Shown one piece after another: positions 1-7,338 of a DNA stretch of 22,323 nucleotides; position 1 is the first letter of the stretch; each line of letters begins with the position of its first letter. Where the stretch lies: the NCBI GenBank assembly GCA_900543345.1, contig UQRJ01000012.1:1-22323 (forward strand), read 5' to 3'. The notes under the pieces were generated by a model, which worked only from the letters and a program-made list of their open reading frames with translations, was not told the origin of the DNA and did not search any database. Source of the stretch: an uncultured Sporolactobacillus sp. GTDB lineage: Bacteria > Bacillota > Bacilli > Bacillales > Sporolactobacillaceae. The position numbers and the translations under genes are program-made.

Positions 1-48
1 CGAGATGTCTTAGGGTCTCGTGGGCTCGGAGATGTGTATAAGAGACAG
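1..48. other. Untrimmed Nextera i7 adapter (artefact)
   Basis: Not genomic. Bases 1-6 (CGAGAT) match the end of the Illumina P7 primer, 7-14 (GTCTTAGG) are an 8-base index, and 15-48 are the 34-base Nextera read-2 transposon adapter ending in AGAGACAG. The index read in the other direction is CCTAAGAC, which I recall as Nextera XT N726. Genomic sequence starts at 49. Confidence 0.97.
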
Positions 49-127
49 TCCAAGCATTAATTTTCTTCTGAGTAACCTTATTGGCCTCGTAACGCCACAA
101 ATAAGAGACGCGTTCTTTTCTTGGCAT
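49..127 (-). CDS. 5' fragment of an unidentified gene running off the contig
   Basis: An ATG at 127-125 opens a frame that stays open for 26 codons to the adapter junction. The peptide is MPRKERVSYLWRYEANKVTQ followed by KKINAW: basic, with an amphipathic helix-like character. A ribosome binding site GAAGGA lies six bases upstream of the ATG, which supports a real start. The upstream DNA (about 140-215) is much more AT-rich than the rest of the window. I do not recognise the family. A DNA-binding protein or a mobile-element gene would fit the basic N-terminus, but this is a guess. The rest of the gene is missing because the contig ends. Confidence 0.5.
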
Positions 128-472
128 CTGAGTTCCTTCTTTATAATAAATATCTGTAATATATATTAAAAAATACGTTTGGATATATCGCAACATTATA
201 TATGCATAAGATATATCGGCGGATTTCCAGCGACAGTTTGTTTTCTGCTGTTGCAGCAATCTCCTGCCTGGTAACGTAAATTTTCATTCATACAACATCG
301 TTCATGCCACTGCATAAGCCAATTCCCGGATCGTCAAACCACGACAGGACATGTTATCGATAAGCGAACAACATAGCCGTCTTTTCAGCAATTGTGAAGC
401 AATCGGATGCAGGAAAGCGCTTTTTCGCGTACAATAAAAGTAGTAAGCTGTTGGAGAAGGAAGGTTCGTCCG
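128..472. other. Intergenic region, AT-rich half plus hemE leader
   Basis: No convincing gene. The part 140-218 is strongly AT-rich and carries two copies of the palindrome GATATATC (182-189 and 210-217, 28 bases apart) around a TATGCATA palindrome (201-208). It is the likely promoter region of the leftward partial gene. The part 390-472 is the hemE leader: a TACAAT hexamer at 430-435 could be a -10 box, although no good -35 is visible at the right distance. A strong ribosome binding site, AGAAGGAAGG, lies at 455-464. Confidence 0.5.
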
Positions 473-1513
473 CTGTTTAATGATATTTTTTTGCAAGCGT
501 GTCGCAAACAAAAGGTGCCCTACACGCCGGTGTGGTTCATGCGTCAGGCTGGACGCTATCAGCCGGAGTACAGAAAAATCCGCAGTCGTTATTCGTTTTT
601 TGAAATTGGCCGCCGCCCCGATCTTTGCGCTAGGGTGACCCGGTTGCCGGTCGAAAAGCTCGGTGTCGACGCAGCCATTCTCTTTGCCGATATCATGACG
701 CCGATCAAGGCCAGAGGTATCGGCATCGATCTCGTCGAAGGCGTCGGCCCCGTCGCGCGGCATCCGATCCGTTCGGGAGCGGACTTCGCCGCATGGAGAC
801 CGCTGGAGACGGCACGCGACCTGCCCTATGTCATCGAGACGGTCGAGTTGCTGCATCACCAGTTGACAGTCCCGCTGATCGGTTTTGCCGGCGCCCCATT
901 TACGCTCGCCAGCTACTTGATCGAAGGCGGCCCTTCGAGAAACTATCATCGTACAAAAGTGTTTATGTATACCCGTCCGGACGACTGGGCCGCATTAATG
1001 AACGACCTGGCGGCAATGACACTGGATTATTTGCGCATGCAAATTCGGGCCGGCGCGCAGGCGGTCCAAGTATTCGATTCCTGGGTCGGTACACTCAGCG
1101 TCGAAGATTACCGTCGCTATATTGCACCGACGATGATCAAAATCTTTACCGGATTGCGAGAAAGCGGAGCGGTAATCCTCTACTTTGCCGCGGGGGCGGG
1201 ACATTTGCTCAGCGAATGGAATCAGCTGCCGGTCGATGTGCTGTCATTCGACTGGCACACTTCCCCCGGCGATCTAGGCCGATTGCATATCGATAAGGCG
1301 GTGCAGGGCAATCTCGATCCGTCGCTGCTGCTCGCGCCGCCAGCCCTATTGAAGCGCCGTGTCACATCGTTGCTCGATCAAATGGCCGGTCGCCCCGGTT
1401 ATATTTTCAATCTCGGCCACGGTGTGTTCCCGGACGTCGACGAGGAAACCTTAGCCGCTTTGACCGCATTCGTTCATCAGCATACCAGAAAGGATGAATG
1501 CTCCCCCACTTAA
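473..1513 (+). CDS. hemE: Uroporphyrinogen decarboxylase HemE
   Basis: Cytosolic enzyme that removes the four acetate carboxyls of uroporphyrinogen III to give coproporphyrinogen III. The family signatures are intact: TPVWFMRQAGRYQPEYR near the N-terminus, DAAILFADIMTP, GFAGAPFTLASYLIEGGPS, QVFDSWVG and YIFNLGHGVFPD near the C-terminus. Length from the proposed start is 346 aa, close to the roughly 350 aa of Bacillus HemE. The start is unusual. The only upstream ATG in frame (407) adds a 22-residue tail foreign to the family and has no ribosome binding site. A strong AGAAGGAAGG (455-464) sits eight bases before a CTG at 473, giving (M)FNDIFLQACRKQ, which matches the family N-terminus. I therefore choose CTG. 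Neither hemH nor hemY follows. The gene converges on hemL. Confidence 0.93.
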   Translation: MFNDIFLQACRKQKVPYTPVWFMRQAGRYQPEYRKIRSRYSFFEIGRRPDLCARVTRLPVEKLGVDAAILFADIMTPIKARGIGIDLVEGVGPVARHPIRSGADFAAWRPLETARDLPYVIETVELLHHQLTVPLIGFAGAPFTLASYLIEGGPSRNYHRTKVFMYTRPDDWAALMNDLAAMTLDYLRMQIRAGAQAVQVFDSWVGTLSVEDYRRYIAPTMIKIFTGLRESGAVILYFAAGAGHLLSEWNQLPVDVLSFDWHTSPGDLGRLHIDKAVQGNLDPSLLLAPPALLKRRVTSLLDQMAGRPGYIFNLGHGVFPDVDEETLAALTAFVHQHTRKDECSPT

Positions 1514-1563
1514 TGTCAATGACACTTAAAACGGAAAATTATTCGCTACTCGACAGTAAAACA

Positions 1564-1605
1564 ACGGGCCGCCGGAGATTAGCGTTGAAATCTCCGGCGA
1601 CCCGT
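1564..1605. terminator. Bidirectional terminator between hemE and hemL
   Basis: Arms 1564-1580 and 1589-1605 form a 17-bp stem with one mismatch and an eight-base loop. The right flank reads TTGTT and the left flank on the minus strand GTTGTTTT. It lies in the gap between two convergent genes, so it probably stops both transcripts. Confidence 0.85.
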
Positions 1606-1622
1606 TTGTTCGTATGGTCCCA

Positions 1623-2912
1623 TTATTTGTCGGTCAGACGGCGGAATGCGTTCTCTGCCGCTTGAATCGTTCGTTCGATGTCTTCATCCGTATGTTTCGT
1701 CGACAGAAATACTGCTTCGAACTGTGAGGGAGCGAGCGAAACGCCTTGTGCGACCATCGCCGCAAAATACGTCTTAAAGTGCTCCAGATCGGATGACTTG
1801 GCCGACGCATAATCAGTCACTTTCCGATCGGTGAAGAAAAAGCTCAGCATTGCACCGACGTGATTCACGGTTAGCGGAACGGCGTATTTTTTTGCTGCCG
1901 CCTGAAAGCCCCGTGCCAGCCGATCCGCCTTCTTGCGGAGTTCGTCGTAGTCCGCCGGTTTCAGCTGTTTGAGTGTCATGTAGCCGGCGGCCATGGTCAA
2001 TGGATTGCCCGACAGCGTTCCGGCTTGATAGACCGGCCCCTCCGGCGCGACTTTCTTCATGATCTCGCGCCGTCCGCCGTACGCGCCGACCGGCAGACCG
2101 CCGCCGATAATCTTGCCGAAGGTTGTCAGATCGGGCTTAATGCCATAGTAACCTTGTGCACAATCGTAAGCGACGCGAAAGCCGGTCATCACTTCGTCGA
2201 AAATCAGCAGCGATCCGTACTGTTCGGTGATGTTTCGCAGCGATTTCAAAAAGCCGGGCACCGGCGGCACAACGCCCATATTGCCGGCGACCGGTTCGAC
2301 GATGACACAGGCAATCTCGTCACCGTATTTTTTAAACACCTTTTCGACGCCGTCCGGGTCGTTATATGGCACCGTCAGTGTCTCCTTCGCCAGCGCCGCC
2401 GGCACTCCCGGGCTATCGGGCAGGCCAAGCGTGGCGACGCCGGACCCCGCCTTGATCAGCAGCGAATCGGAACTGCCGTGATAGCAGCCTTCGAATTTGA
2501 GGATCATCCGGCGTCCGGTAAAACCGCGGGCCAGCCGGATCGCACTCATCGTTGCTTCAGTACCCGAATTGACCATCCGGATCATCTCCACCGACGGCAC
2601 GCGCGCGGTCACCAGTTCGGCCAGCTTCGTCTCAAGCACATTCGGCGCACCGAAGCCGAACCCTTTTTCCGCCGCCTGCTTGACAAATTCAACGACTTTT
2701 TCATCGGCGTGACCGAGAATCAGCGGTCCCCAACTCAGTACGTAATCAATAAATTCATTGCCGTCCAGATCGTAAACCTTCGACCCCTTGCCGCGATCAA
2801 TATAGATCGGGCTCAAATCCACCGCTGAAAATGACCGGACCGGACTGTTGACGCCGCCCGGCATCAACGGCTTTGCTTCCTTATAGGCGGCGATTGAGCG
2901 ATCAAAATTCAT
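1623..2912 (-). CDS. hemL: Glutamate-1-semialdehyde 2,1-aminomutase HemL
   Basis: PLP-dependent enzyme that converts glutamate-1-semialdehyde to 5-aminolevulinate, the second step of the C5 pathway. The 429 aa length is normal for the family. Visible motifs are GGVNSPVRSF near the N-terminus, the phosphate-binding MVNSGTEATMSAIRLARG (about 113-130), IFDEVMTGFR (237-246) and the PLP lysine K267 in TTFGKIIGGGLPVGAYGG. Its ATG overlaps the hemB stop as ATGA, with GGAGG upstream, so translation is coupled to hemB. It is the last gene of the operon. HemL is functionally paired with HemA, the first gene, because the intermediate passed between them is unstable. Confidence 0.97.
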   Translation of the reverse strand: MNFDRSIAAYKEAKPLMPGGVNSPVRSFSAVDLSPIYIDRGKGSKVYDLDGNEFIDYVLSWGPLILGHADEKVVEFVKQAAEKGFGFGAPNVLETKLAELVTARVPSVEMIRMVNSGTEATMSAIRLARGFTGRRMILKFEGCYHGSSDSLLIKAGSGVATLGLPDSPGVPAALAKETLTVPYNDPDGVEKVFKKYGDEIACVIVEPVAGNMGVVPPVPGFLKSLRNITEQYGSLLIFDEVMTGFRVAYDCAQGYYGIKPDLTTFGKIIGGGLPVGAYGGRREIMKKVAPEGPVYQAGTLSGNPLTMAAGYMTLKQLKPADYDELRKKADRLARGFQAAAKKYAVPLTVNHVGAMLSFFFTDRKVTDYASAKSSDLEHFKTYFAAMVAQGVSLAPSQFEAVFLSTKHTDEDIERTIQAAENAFRRLTDK

Positions 2913-3904
2913 CCTTGACCGCCTCCGTCCCGCAGCCAGCGGACGGCGTCCTTGGCATGATATGTAATAATCAGGTCGGCGCCGGCGCGCTTCATCGCTG
3001 TCAATGCCTCAAGTACGACCGCCCGTTCGTCGATCCAGCCGTTTTGCGCGGCGGCCTTGACCATCGCGTATTCACCGCTGACATGATAGGAAACAAGCGG
3101 CAGATTGATACGATTGCGTACGTCGCGCAAAATGTCCAGATAGGGGAGCCCCGGCTTGACAATGATAAAATCGGCGCCCTCCCGCACATCGGATTCCGCC
3201 TCGCGCAGCGCTTCGCGCCGGTTTGCCGGATCCATCTGATACGTCCGGCGATTGCCGAATTTCGGTGCACTTTCGGCAGCATCGCGGAACGGACCGAAAA
3301 ACGCCGAGGCATACTTGACCGCATAGGACATGATTGGAATCTGCATATACCCGGCTTCGTCCAGCGCAGCGCGGATGGCGGCCACGAATCCGTCCATCAT
3401 ATTCGACGGCGCGATAATGTCCGCACCGGCTTCAGCCTGGGAAACGGCCGTACGGGCCAGATAGGTCAAACTTTCATCATTGTCGACGTCGCCGTTCCGG
3501 ATGATGCCGCAGTGACCGTGATCGGTGTATTCACACAGGCAATTGTCGGCGATGACGATCAGATCGGGATAACTCTTCTTCGTCTGCCGGATTGCCCGCT
3601 GCACAATGCCCTGTTCATCGTAGGCCCCCGAACCGACGGCGTCCTTTTCTTTCGGAATACCGAAGAAAATCACCGCCGGGATGCCGAGAGCAGTGACTTC
3701 GCTGAGTTCCTCATTCAGCCGGTCAAGTGAATACTGGTACACATTCGGCATCGACGGAATTTCCGATTTGATATCCGTACCTTCATCGGTAACAAAAAGC
3801 GGATAGATGAAGTCCGACGGCTGCAGAAACGTCTCCCGCACCATTTTTCTCAGCGTCGCTGTGCGCCGCAGCCGGCGATGGCGATCAAACGTAAGATGAT
3901 CCAT
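2909..3904 (-). CDS. hemB: Delta-aminolevulinic acid dehydratase (porphobilinogen synthase) HemB
   Basis: Condenses two 5-aminolevulinate molecules to porphobilinogen. It is a zinc-type enzyme: the cysteine triad appears in DNCLCEYTDHGHCG (C122, C124, C132 from the chosen start). The two Schiff-base lysines are in SYAVKYASAFFGPFRDA (K197) and FIIVKPGLPYLD (K250). An ATG at 3922 is also in frame, but it lies on the GAAGGAAG ribosome binding site that serves the ATG at 3904 with an eight-base spacer. From 3904 the protein is 331 aa and starts MDHLTFDRHRRLR, like other Bacillales HemB. It begins one base after the hemD stop and overlaps hemL by 4 bp. Confidence 0.96.
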   Translation of the reverse strand: MDHLTFDRHRRLRRTATLRKMVRETFLQPSDFIYPLFVTDEGTDIKSEIPSMPNVYQYSLDRLNEELSEVTALGIPAVIFFGIPKEKDAVGSGAYDEQGIVQRAIRQTKKSYPDLIVIADNCLCEYTDHGHCGIIRNGDVDNDESLTYLARTAVSQAEAGADIIAPSNMMDGFVAAIRAALDEAGYMQIPIMSYAVKYASAFFGPFRDAAESAPKFGNRRTYQMDPANRREALREAESDVREGADFIIVKPGLPYLDILRDVRNRINLPLVSYHVSGEYAMVKAAAQNGWIDERAVVLEALTAMKRAGADLIITYHAKDAVRWLRDGGGQG

Positions 3905-3905
3905 T

Positions 3906-4712
3906 TTAACGACTTCCTTCATGATTGAGATTAAGATAATAAGTTGCCAGTGTGTCGATCAGGTCGACAGCGGTATAATGGACAGGCGTGACATCCGGCG
4001 CGTAACCGAGCGACGTAAGCGCCCGTGCCGTTGCCGGACCGATGACCGCGACGGTGCAGCGTTTCATCGCTTCGCGCCACCACCCGTCCGGTAAAAGCTC
4101 GCAGAAAAAGCGGACCGCCGACGGACTGGCGAAGGTGATCGCCGCCAGGTCGCTCGATCCGGCGACATCGGCCAGGCGGGCAGCATTAGACCGGTCGGCG
4201 ATCGTTTCATATAGCAGGCACGTATCGACTCTGATCCCCATTTCCTTGAGCCGGTCCAGCCAGCTCGTGTGCGACAAGGAACCGAGCGGTACCGCGACCC
4301 GCTTCGCTTCGATTTGCCGAGTCCGGAATGCCTCAAGCAGCCCTTTTTCCGAAAATGATTCCGGAACAAAGTCAACCGTCAGGCCGGATGCCCGCAGATA
4401 GTCTGCCGTTTTCTTCCCGACAGCGGCGATCCGGGCATCCGGCGGCAGTTTGGTAGGTTTAATCAAGTGCATGAACGCATCAATGCCGTTCGCACTCGTA
4501 AACACAAGCCAGTCCGCCTGCCGCACCGCGTCAAACCAACGCTCCTTTTCCCACATGCCAAGCGGAACCGGGCGATAGGCCAGCACCGGCAGCAAAATAG
4601 GAATGCCGCCGTAAGCTCTGATGCGTGCGCACATTGCAGACGCCTGGCGGCGGGCACGTGTGACCAGCACCTTTTTCCCCGCCAACGCTTGCGGTAAACG
4701 TTCACTTTGCAT
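3906..4712 (-). CDS. hemD: Uroporphyrinogen-III synthase HemD
   Basis: Cyclises hydroxymethylbilane to uroporphyrinogen III with inversion of ring D. HemD is poorly conserved. Identification rests on the N-terminal GKKVLVTRARRQASAM, the segments DWLVFTSANGIDAFM and ITFASPSAVRFFCELL, the C-terminal VAVIGPATARALTSLGY, a length of 268 aa, and the position between hemC and hemB. There is no fused methyltransferase domain. The start overlaps the end of hemC by 11 bp and has a weak GGGAAG ribosome binding site, suggesting coupling to hemC. Confidence 0.93.
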   Translation of the reverse strand: MQSERLPQALAGKKVLVTRARRQASAMCARIRAYGGIPILLPVLAYRPVPLGMWEKERWFDAVRQADWLVFTSANGIDAFMHLIKPTKLPPDARIAAVGKKTADYLRASGLTVDFVPESFSEKGLLEAFRTRQIEAKRVAVPLGSLSHTSWLDRLKEMGIRVDTCLLYETIADRSNAARLADVAGSSDLAAITFASPSAVRFFCELLPDGWWREAMKRCTVAVIGPATARALTSLGYAPDVTPVHYTAVDLIDTLATYYLNLNHEGSR

Positions 4713-5637
4713 CGGAATCGCTTCCCAACGTCAATTCAGCCAGAATGTCGCCGGCGCCGCGAGCCAGAACGTCTTCGGCCGCCAATGCGCCGAGTGTTTC
4801 CGGATCGCGTCCCAAGCGACGGGTCTCCAGCACCTTTTTCCCGTTCACAGCCGCCACCAGCCCACGCAGTGTCAACCGGCCGCTCGGCTCACGCTCGCAA
4901 TACGCGGCAATCGGCACCCGGCAACTGCCGTTCAATCGCTTAAGAAATGCACGCTCGGCTCCGACGGTTACTGCCGTCTCCTCATGATGAATCGACTGCA
5001 GCAATGTTCTCAATTCGCTATCCGACGACCGGCACTCAATCGCCAATGCCCCTTGTCCGACGGCCGGAAGCATTAACTGAAAAGGTAGCGCTTCCGCCGG
5101 TTCCTTGATGTTCAGCCGTTTCAATCCTGCCGCCGCAAGTACAATGGCATCGAAATCACCCGCCTTCATGCGAGCGATCCGCGTATCCACATTGCCGCGC
5201 AGCGGACGAATCTTCAGATCGGGACGGAGATGACGCATCTGTGCGGCGCGGCGCAGACTGCTTGTCCCGACGGAAGCTCCGCGCGGCAATGTCGCCCACG
5301 TATATTTTTCCCCGCTGAGCAGCACGTCGTGCGGATCCCCGCGAACGGGAACGGCCCCGATCATCAGACCCGGCGGCAGTTCGGCGGGCATATCTTTCAT
5401 ACTGTGAACGGCCACGTCGATCGTCCCATCCAGCAGCGCCCGCTCGATTTCTTTGACAAACAATCCCTTCCCGCCGACTTTAGCCAACGCAACATCGTGG
5501 ATCCGGTCGCCTTTCGTCACGATACGGCAAAGCGAACAAGAAAACCGGTCGGATTGCGCTTCCAACCAACCGATGACCAGCTGGCTCTGAACCAGAGCCA
5601 GCTTACTTTTCCGTGTCCCGACACGAATGGTTCTCAT
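4702..5637 (-). CDS. hemC: Hydroxymethylbilane synthase (porphobilinogen deaminase) HemC
   Basis: Polymerises four porphobilinogens into hydroxymethylbilane. Motifs seen: IRVGTRKSKLALVQS at the N-terminus, VHSMKDMP with the catalytic Asp (D82 from this start), GTSSLRRAAQ, RGNVDTRI, and NGSCRVPIAAY with the cysteine (C239) that carries the dipyrromethane cofactor. A GTG at 5646 is in frame, but GAGAAGTGAG is placed eight bases before the ATG at 5637, and MRTIRVGTRKS matches the family start. That gives 311 aa. Only about 54 bases separate hemA and hemC, so the hemX found here in Bacillus subtilis is absent. Confidence 0.96.
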   Translation of the reverse strand: MRTIRVGTRKSKLALVQSQLVIGWLEAQSDRFSCSLCRIVTKGDRIHDVALAKVGGKGLFVKEIERALLDGTIDVAVHSMKDMPAELPPGLMIGAVPVRGDPHDVLLSGEKYTWATLPRGASVGTSSLRRAAQMRHLRPDLKIRPLRGNVDTRIARMKAGDFDAIVLAAAGLKRLNIKEPAEALPFQLMLPAVGQGALAIECRSSDSELRTLLQSIHHEETAVTVGAERAFLKRLNGSCRVPIAAYCEREPSGRLTLRGLVAAVNGKKVLETRRLGRDPETLGALAAEDVLARGAGDILAELTLGSDSDAK

Positions 5638-5691
5638 ATCAAGCACTCACTTCTCTCTTGTCTGATTGCACGCGAAAAGGCCTGGCGACGC

Positions 5692-7038
5692 TTAATGGAC
5701 ACCGGCCTCCGACCTTTCGCGCCGCACCGGCTTGTCCGCTGCCGACTCAGGTTTCTCATCCGCCACTTTCACATCGGCCGGCAGATTAAATATTTCGGCA
5801 AAATGACGAATCGCATGCCGCCCGTGCTCACAGCCGGAAAGTTCTTTAATCTTAGCGATCGGATCACGCAGCAGCTGGTTCAACATGCTCTGCGACTGCT
5901 TACTGATCACCTTCCGTTCCCGTTCCGTCATATTGGGCAATTTACGTTCGATCCGCTCCATCGTTTCCGTATGAATCGACTGAACTTTGTGCCGGAGCGC
6001 CGAAATGACGGGAACAACGCCGAGTGTCTGCAGCCATTGCAAATAGTTCTTCATCTGCCGGTCGATCAGCTGCTCAATTCGCTGTGCTGCCTGCCGGCGT
6101 GCCCGAAGACTTTCATCAACGATATGGTTCAAGTCGTCGATATCGAATAGGCGAACATTTTCCAAACGGGCAACTGCCGGATCGATGTTGCGCGGCACGC
6201 CGATGTCTACCAGAATGAGCGGCCGCTGCCCACGCTTAGCGACCAGCGACGACAATCGTGCTTCCGTCATCAAAAAACCCGGTGCCGATGTCGCGGCAAA
6301 AACAATATCGCTGATCTTAACGGCCTCGTCCAGCCGATCAAATGCCGCCGAATGCCCGCGAAACTGCCGTGCTAGTAAATCGGCCTTCGCTTGGGTCCGG
6401 TTCACAATCGTCAGATTACGGACCCCGTTGCCGCGGAAATGTTTCAACGCGAGCCGACTCATCTCGCCCGCCCCGATGATGACAACCGACTTATTTTCCA
6501 GCGGAGCGGCAACCTGCCTGAGCAGTTTGACTGCCGCATAGCTGACCGATAACGGGTGGTCGTTGATTTGCGTCTCGTCCTGGCCGCGCTTGGCGACGGT
6601 TAACGCTTCTTTAAAGAGTTCATTGAAAAACGCACCCGTTGTTCCAACCGCTCGGGCAGCGCGAAAACTGTCGCGGACCTGTCCGAGAATTTGCGTTTCG
6701 CCGAGAATCATCGAATCCAATCCGCAAGTCACCCTGAAAAGATGGAGAATCGCTTCGCCATCCGCTTTCACTCGCAAATAGGGTGCAAGTGCCGCCGGCG
6801 GGCAATGGAACCATTCAGTAAAGAAATGCATCCCGTCCGCCCGGCCTACGCGGAGCCGATCGCAAACGACGTATACCTCCGTCCGGTTGCAGGTCGAGAC
6901 AATCACACTCTCATCCAACGCGTTCATTGCTCTCAATTGGGCAAGTGCCGTCTTCAGACGCGAAGACGGAATCGTCAGCTTCTCTCTGATATTCACCGGT
7001 GTATCATGATAAGTCATACCAATCATTAATATATGCAT
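5692..7038 (-). CDS. hemA: Glutamyl-tRNA reductase HemA
   Basis: Reduces glutamyl-tRNA(Glu) to glutamate-1-semialdehyde with NADPH, the first committed and usually regulated step of tetrapyrrole synthesis. The catalytic cysteine C50 lies in VIVSTCNRTEVY. GLDSMILGETQILGQV follows in the catalytic domain, VVIIGAGEMSRLALKHF is the NADPH-binding Rossmann motif, and the C-terminal third is the dimerisation domain. The length is 448 aa. The start MHILMIGMTYHDTPV matches the Bacillus pattern MHILxxGxxYxxxP and has GGGGGAAC just upstream. It is the first gene of hemA-hemC-hemD-hemB-hemL. The leader contains a promoter, a hairpin and an FNR/CRP-like palindrome. Confidence 0.96.
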   Translation of the reverse strand: MHILMIGMTYHDTPVNIREKLTIPSSRLKTALAQLRAMNALDESVIVSTCNRTEVYVVCDRLRVGRADGMHFFTEWFHCPPAALAPYLRVKADGEAILHLFRVTCGLDSMILGETQILGQVRDSFRAARAVGTTGAFFNELFKEALTVAKRGQDETQINDHPLSVSYAAVKLLRQVAAPLENKSVVIIGAGEMSRLALKHFRGNGVRNLTIVNRTQAKADLLARQFRGHSAAFDRLDEAVKISDIVFAATSAPGFLMTEARLSSLVAKRGQRPLILVDIGVPRNIDPAVARLENVRLFDIDDLNHIVDESLRARRQAAQRIEQLIDRQMKNYLQWLQTLGVVPVISALRHKVQSIHTETMERIERKLPNMTERERKVISKQSQSMLNQLLRDPIAKIKELSGCEHGRHAIRHFAEIFNLPADVKVADEKPESAADKPVRRERSEAGVH

Positions 7039-7066
7039 TCATCGTTCCCCCAGTTCGATGACCGGT

Positions 7067-7100
7067 AAAAAAATACGTCAAGGCCTGCCGCCGAGCCTTG
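7067..7100 (-). promoter_or_regulatory. Terminator-like hairpin in the hemA leader
   Basis: Read on the minus strand, CAAGGC (7100-7095) pairs with GCCTTG (7084-7079); five bases later comes a run of seven T (7073-7067). It lies between the proposed promoter and the hemA ribosome binding site. It could act as an attenuator, but the stem is short and the T run is not immediately adjacent, so function is uncertain. Confidence 0.35.
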
Positions 7101-7121
7101 CTGTTTTCAGGCTCTTCTTTC

Positions 7122-7151
7122 AAACTAGCAAATGAAAGGGATAAAAATCAA
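7122..7151 (-). promoter_or_regulatory. Candidate hemA operon promoter
   Basis: Minus strand TTGATT (7151-7146) and TAGTTT (7127-7122) are separated by 18 bases. Both are moderate matches to sigma-A hexamers. Transcription would begin near 7115, giving a leader of about 75 bases before hemA. Confidence 0.35.
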
Positions 7152-7168
7152 TGGAAACGCTGCATTTA

Positions 7169-7184
7169 AGTGATTTTTTTCACA
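7169..7184. promoter_or_regulatory. FNR/CRP-type palindrome upstream of hemA
   Basis: AGTGA-TTTTTT-TCACA on the plus strand, i.e. TGTGA-AAAAAA-TCACT on the minus strand, differs from the TGTGA-N6-TCACA consensus by one base. Its centre (7176.5) is about 61 bases upstream of the start site predicted from the candidate promoter, a typical activator position for this family. Confidence 0.45.
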
Positions 7185-7338
7185 GTATAGACACAGAATG
7201 TTCACATTGTTGCGCCGTAGTGGCTCCACCGCCCCTGCCGGCAATCATTCCGGCTCTATTCTCCCATTCATTGTAACGCAGAAGCGCGGGCATTATAAGC
7301 GTTTTAGCTATGCTGCACCGCAGAACAGCCGCTTTCCT
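7185..7338. other. Rest of the hemA-esterase intergenic region
   Basis: The whole gap between hemA and the esterase gene is 7039-7338. This part has no clear gene and no strong terminator for the esterase. Two sigma-A -10-like hexamers on the minus strand, TATAAT (7297-7292) and a TACAAT further on, lack convincing -35 partners. A 22-codon minus-strand frame (about 7255-7187) has only a weak ribosome binding site and is not called. Confidence 0.4.

Noticed and set aside
141..287. 48-aa minus-strand frame beginning MKIYVTRQEIAA
   Set aside because: It has no ribosome binding site and runs through the AT-rich promoter region, with a low-complexity Tyr/Ile/Asn-rich end; probably chance.
407..472. 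ATG at 407 as the hemE start
   Set aside because: It would add 22 residues not found in the family, has no ribosome binding site, and would lie upstream of the TACAAT hexamer and the strong site at 455-464.
302..949. 215-aa minus-strand frame across the hemE start
   Set aside because: It is antisense to hemE, has no ribosome binding site, and its composition is that of a shadow frame. hemE has full family motifs.
7187..7255. 22-codon minus-strand frame in the hemA upstream region
   Set aside because: Weak ribosome binding site, no recognisable feature, and it overlaps the FNR/CRP-box region; cannot be supported as a leader peptide.
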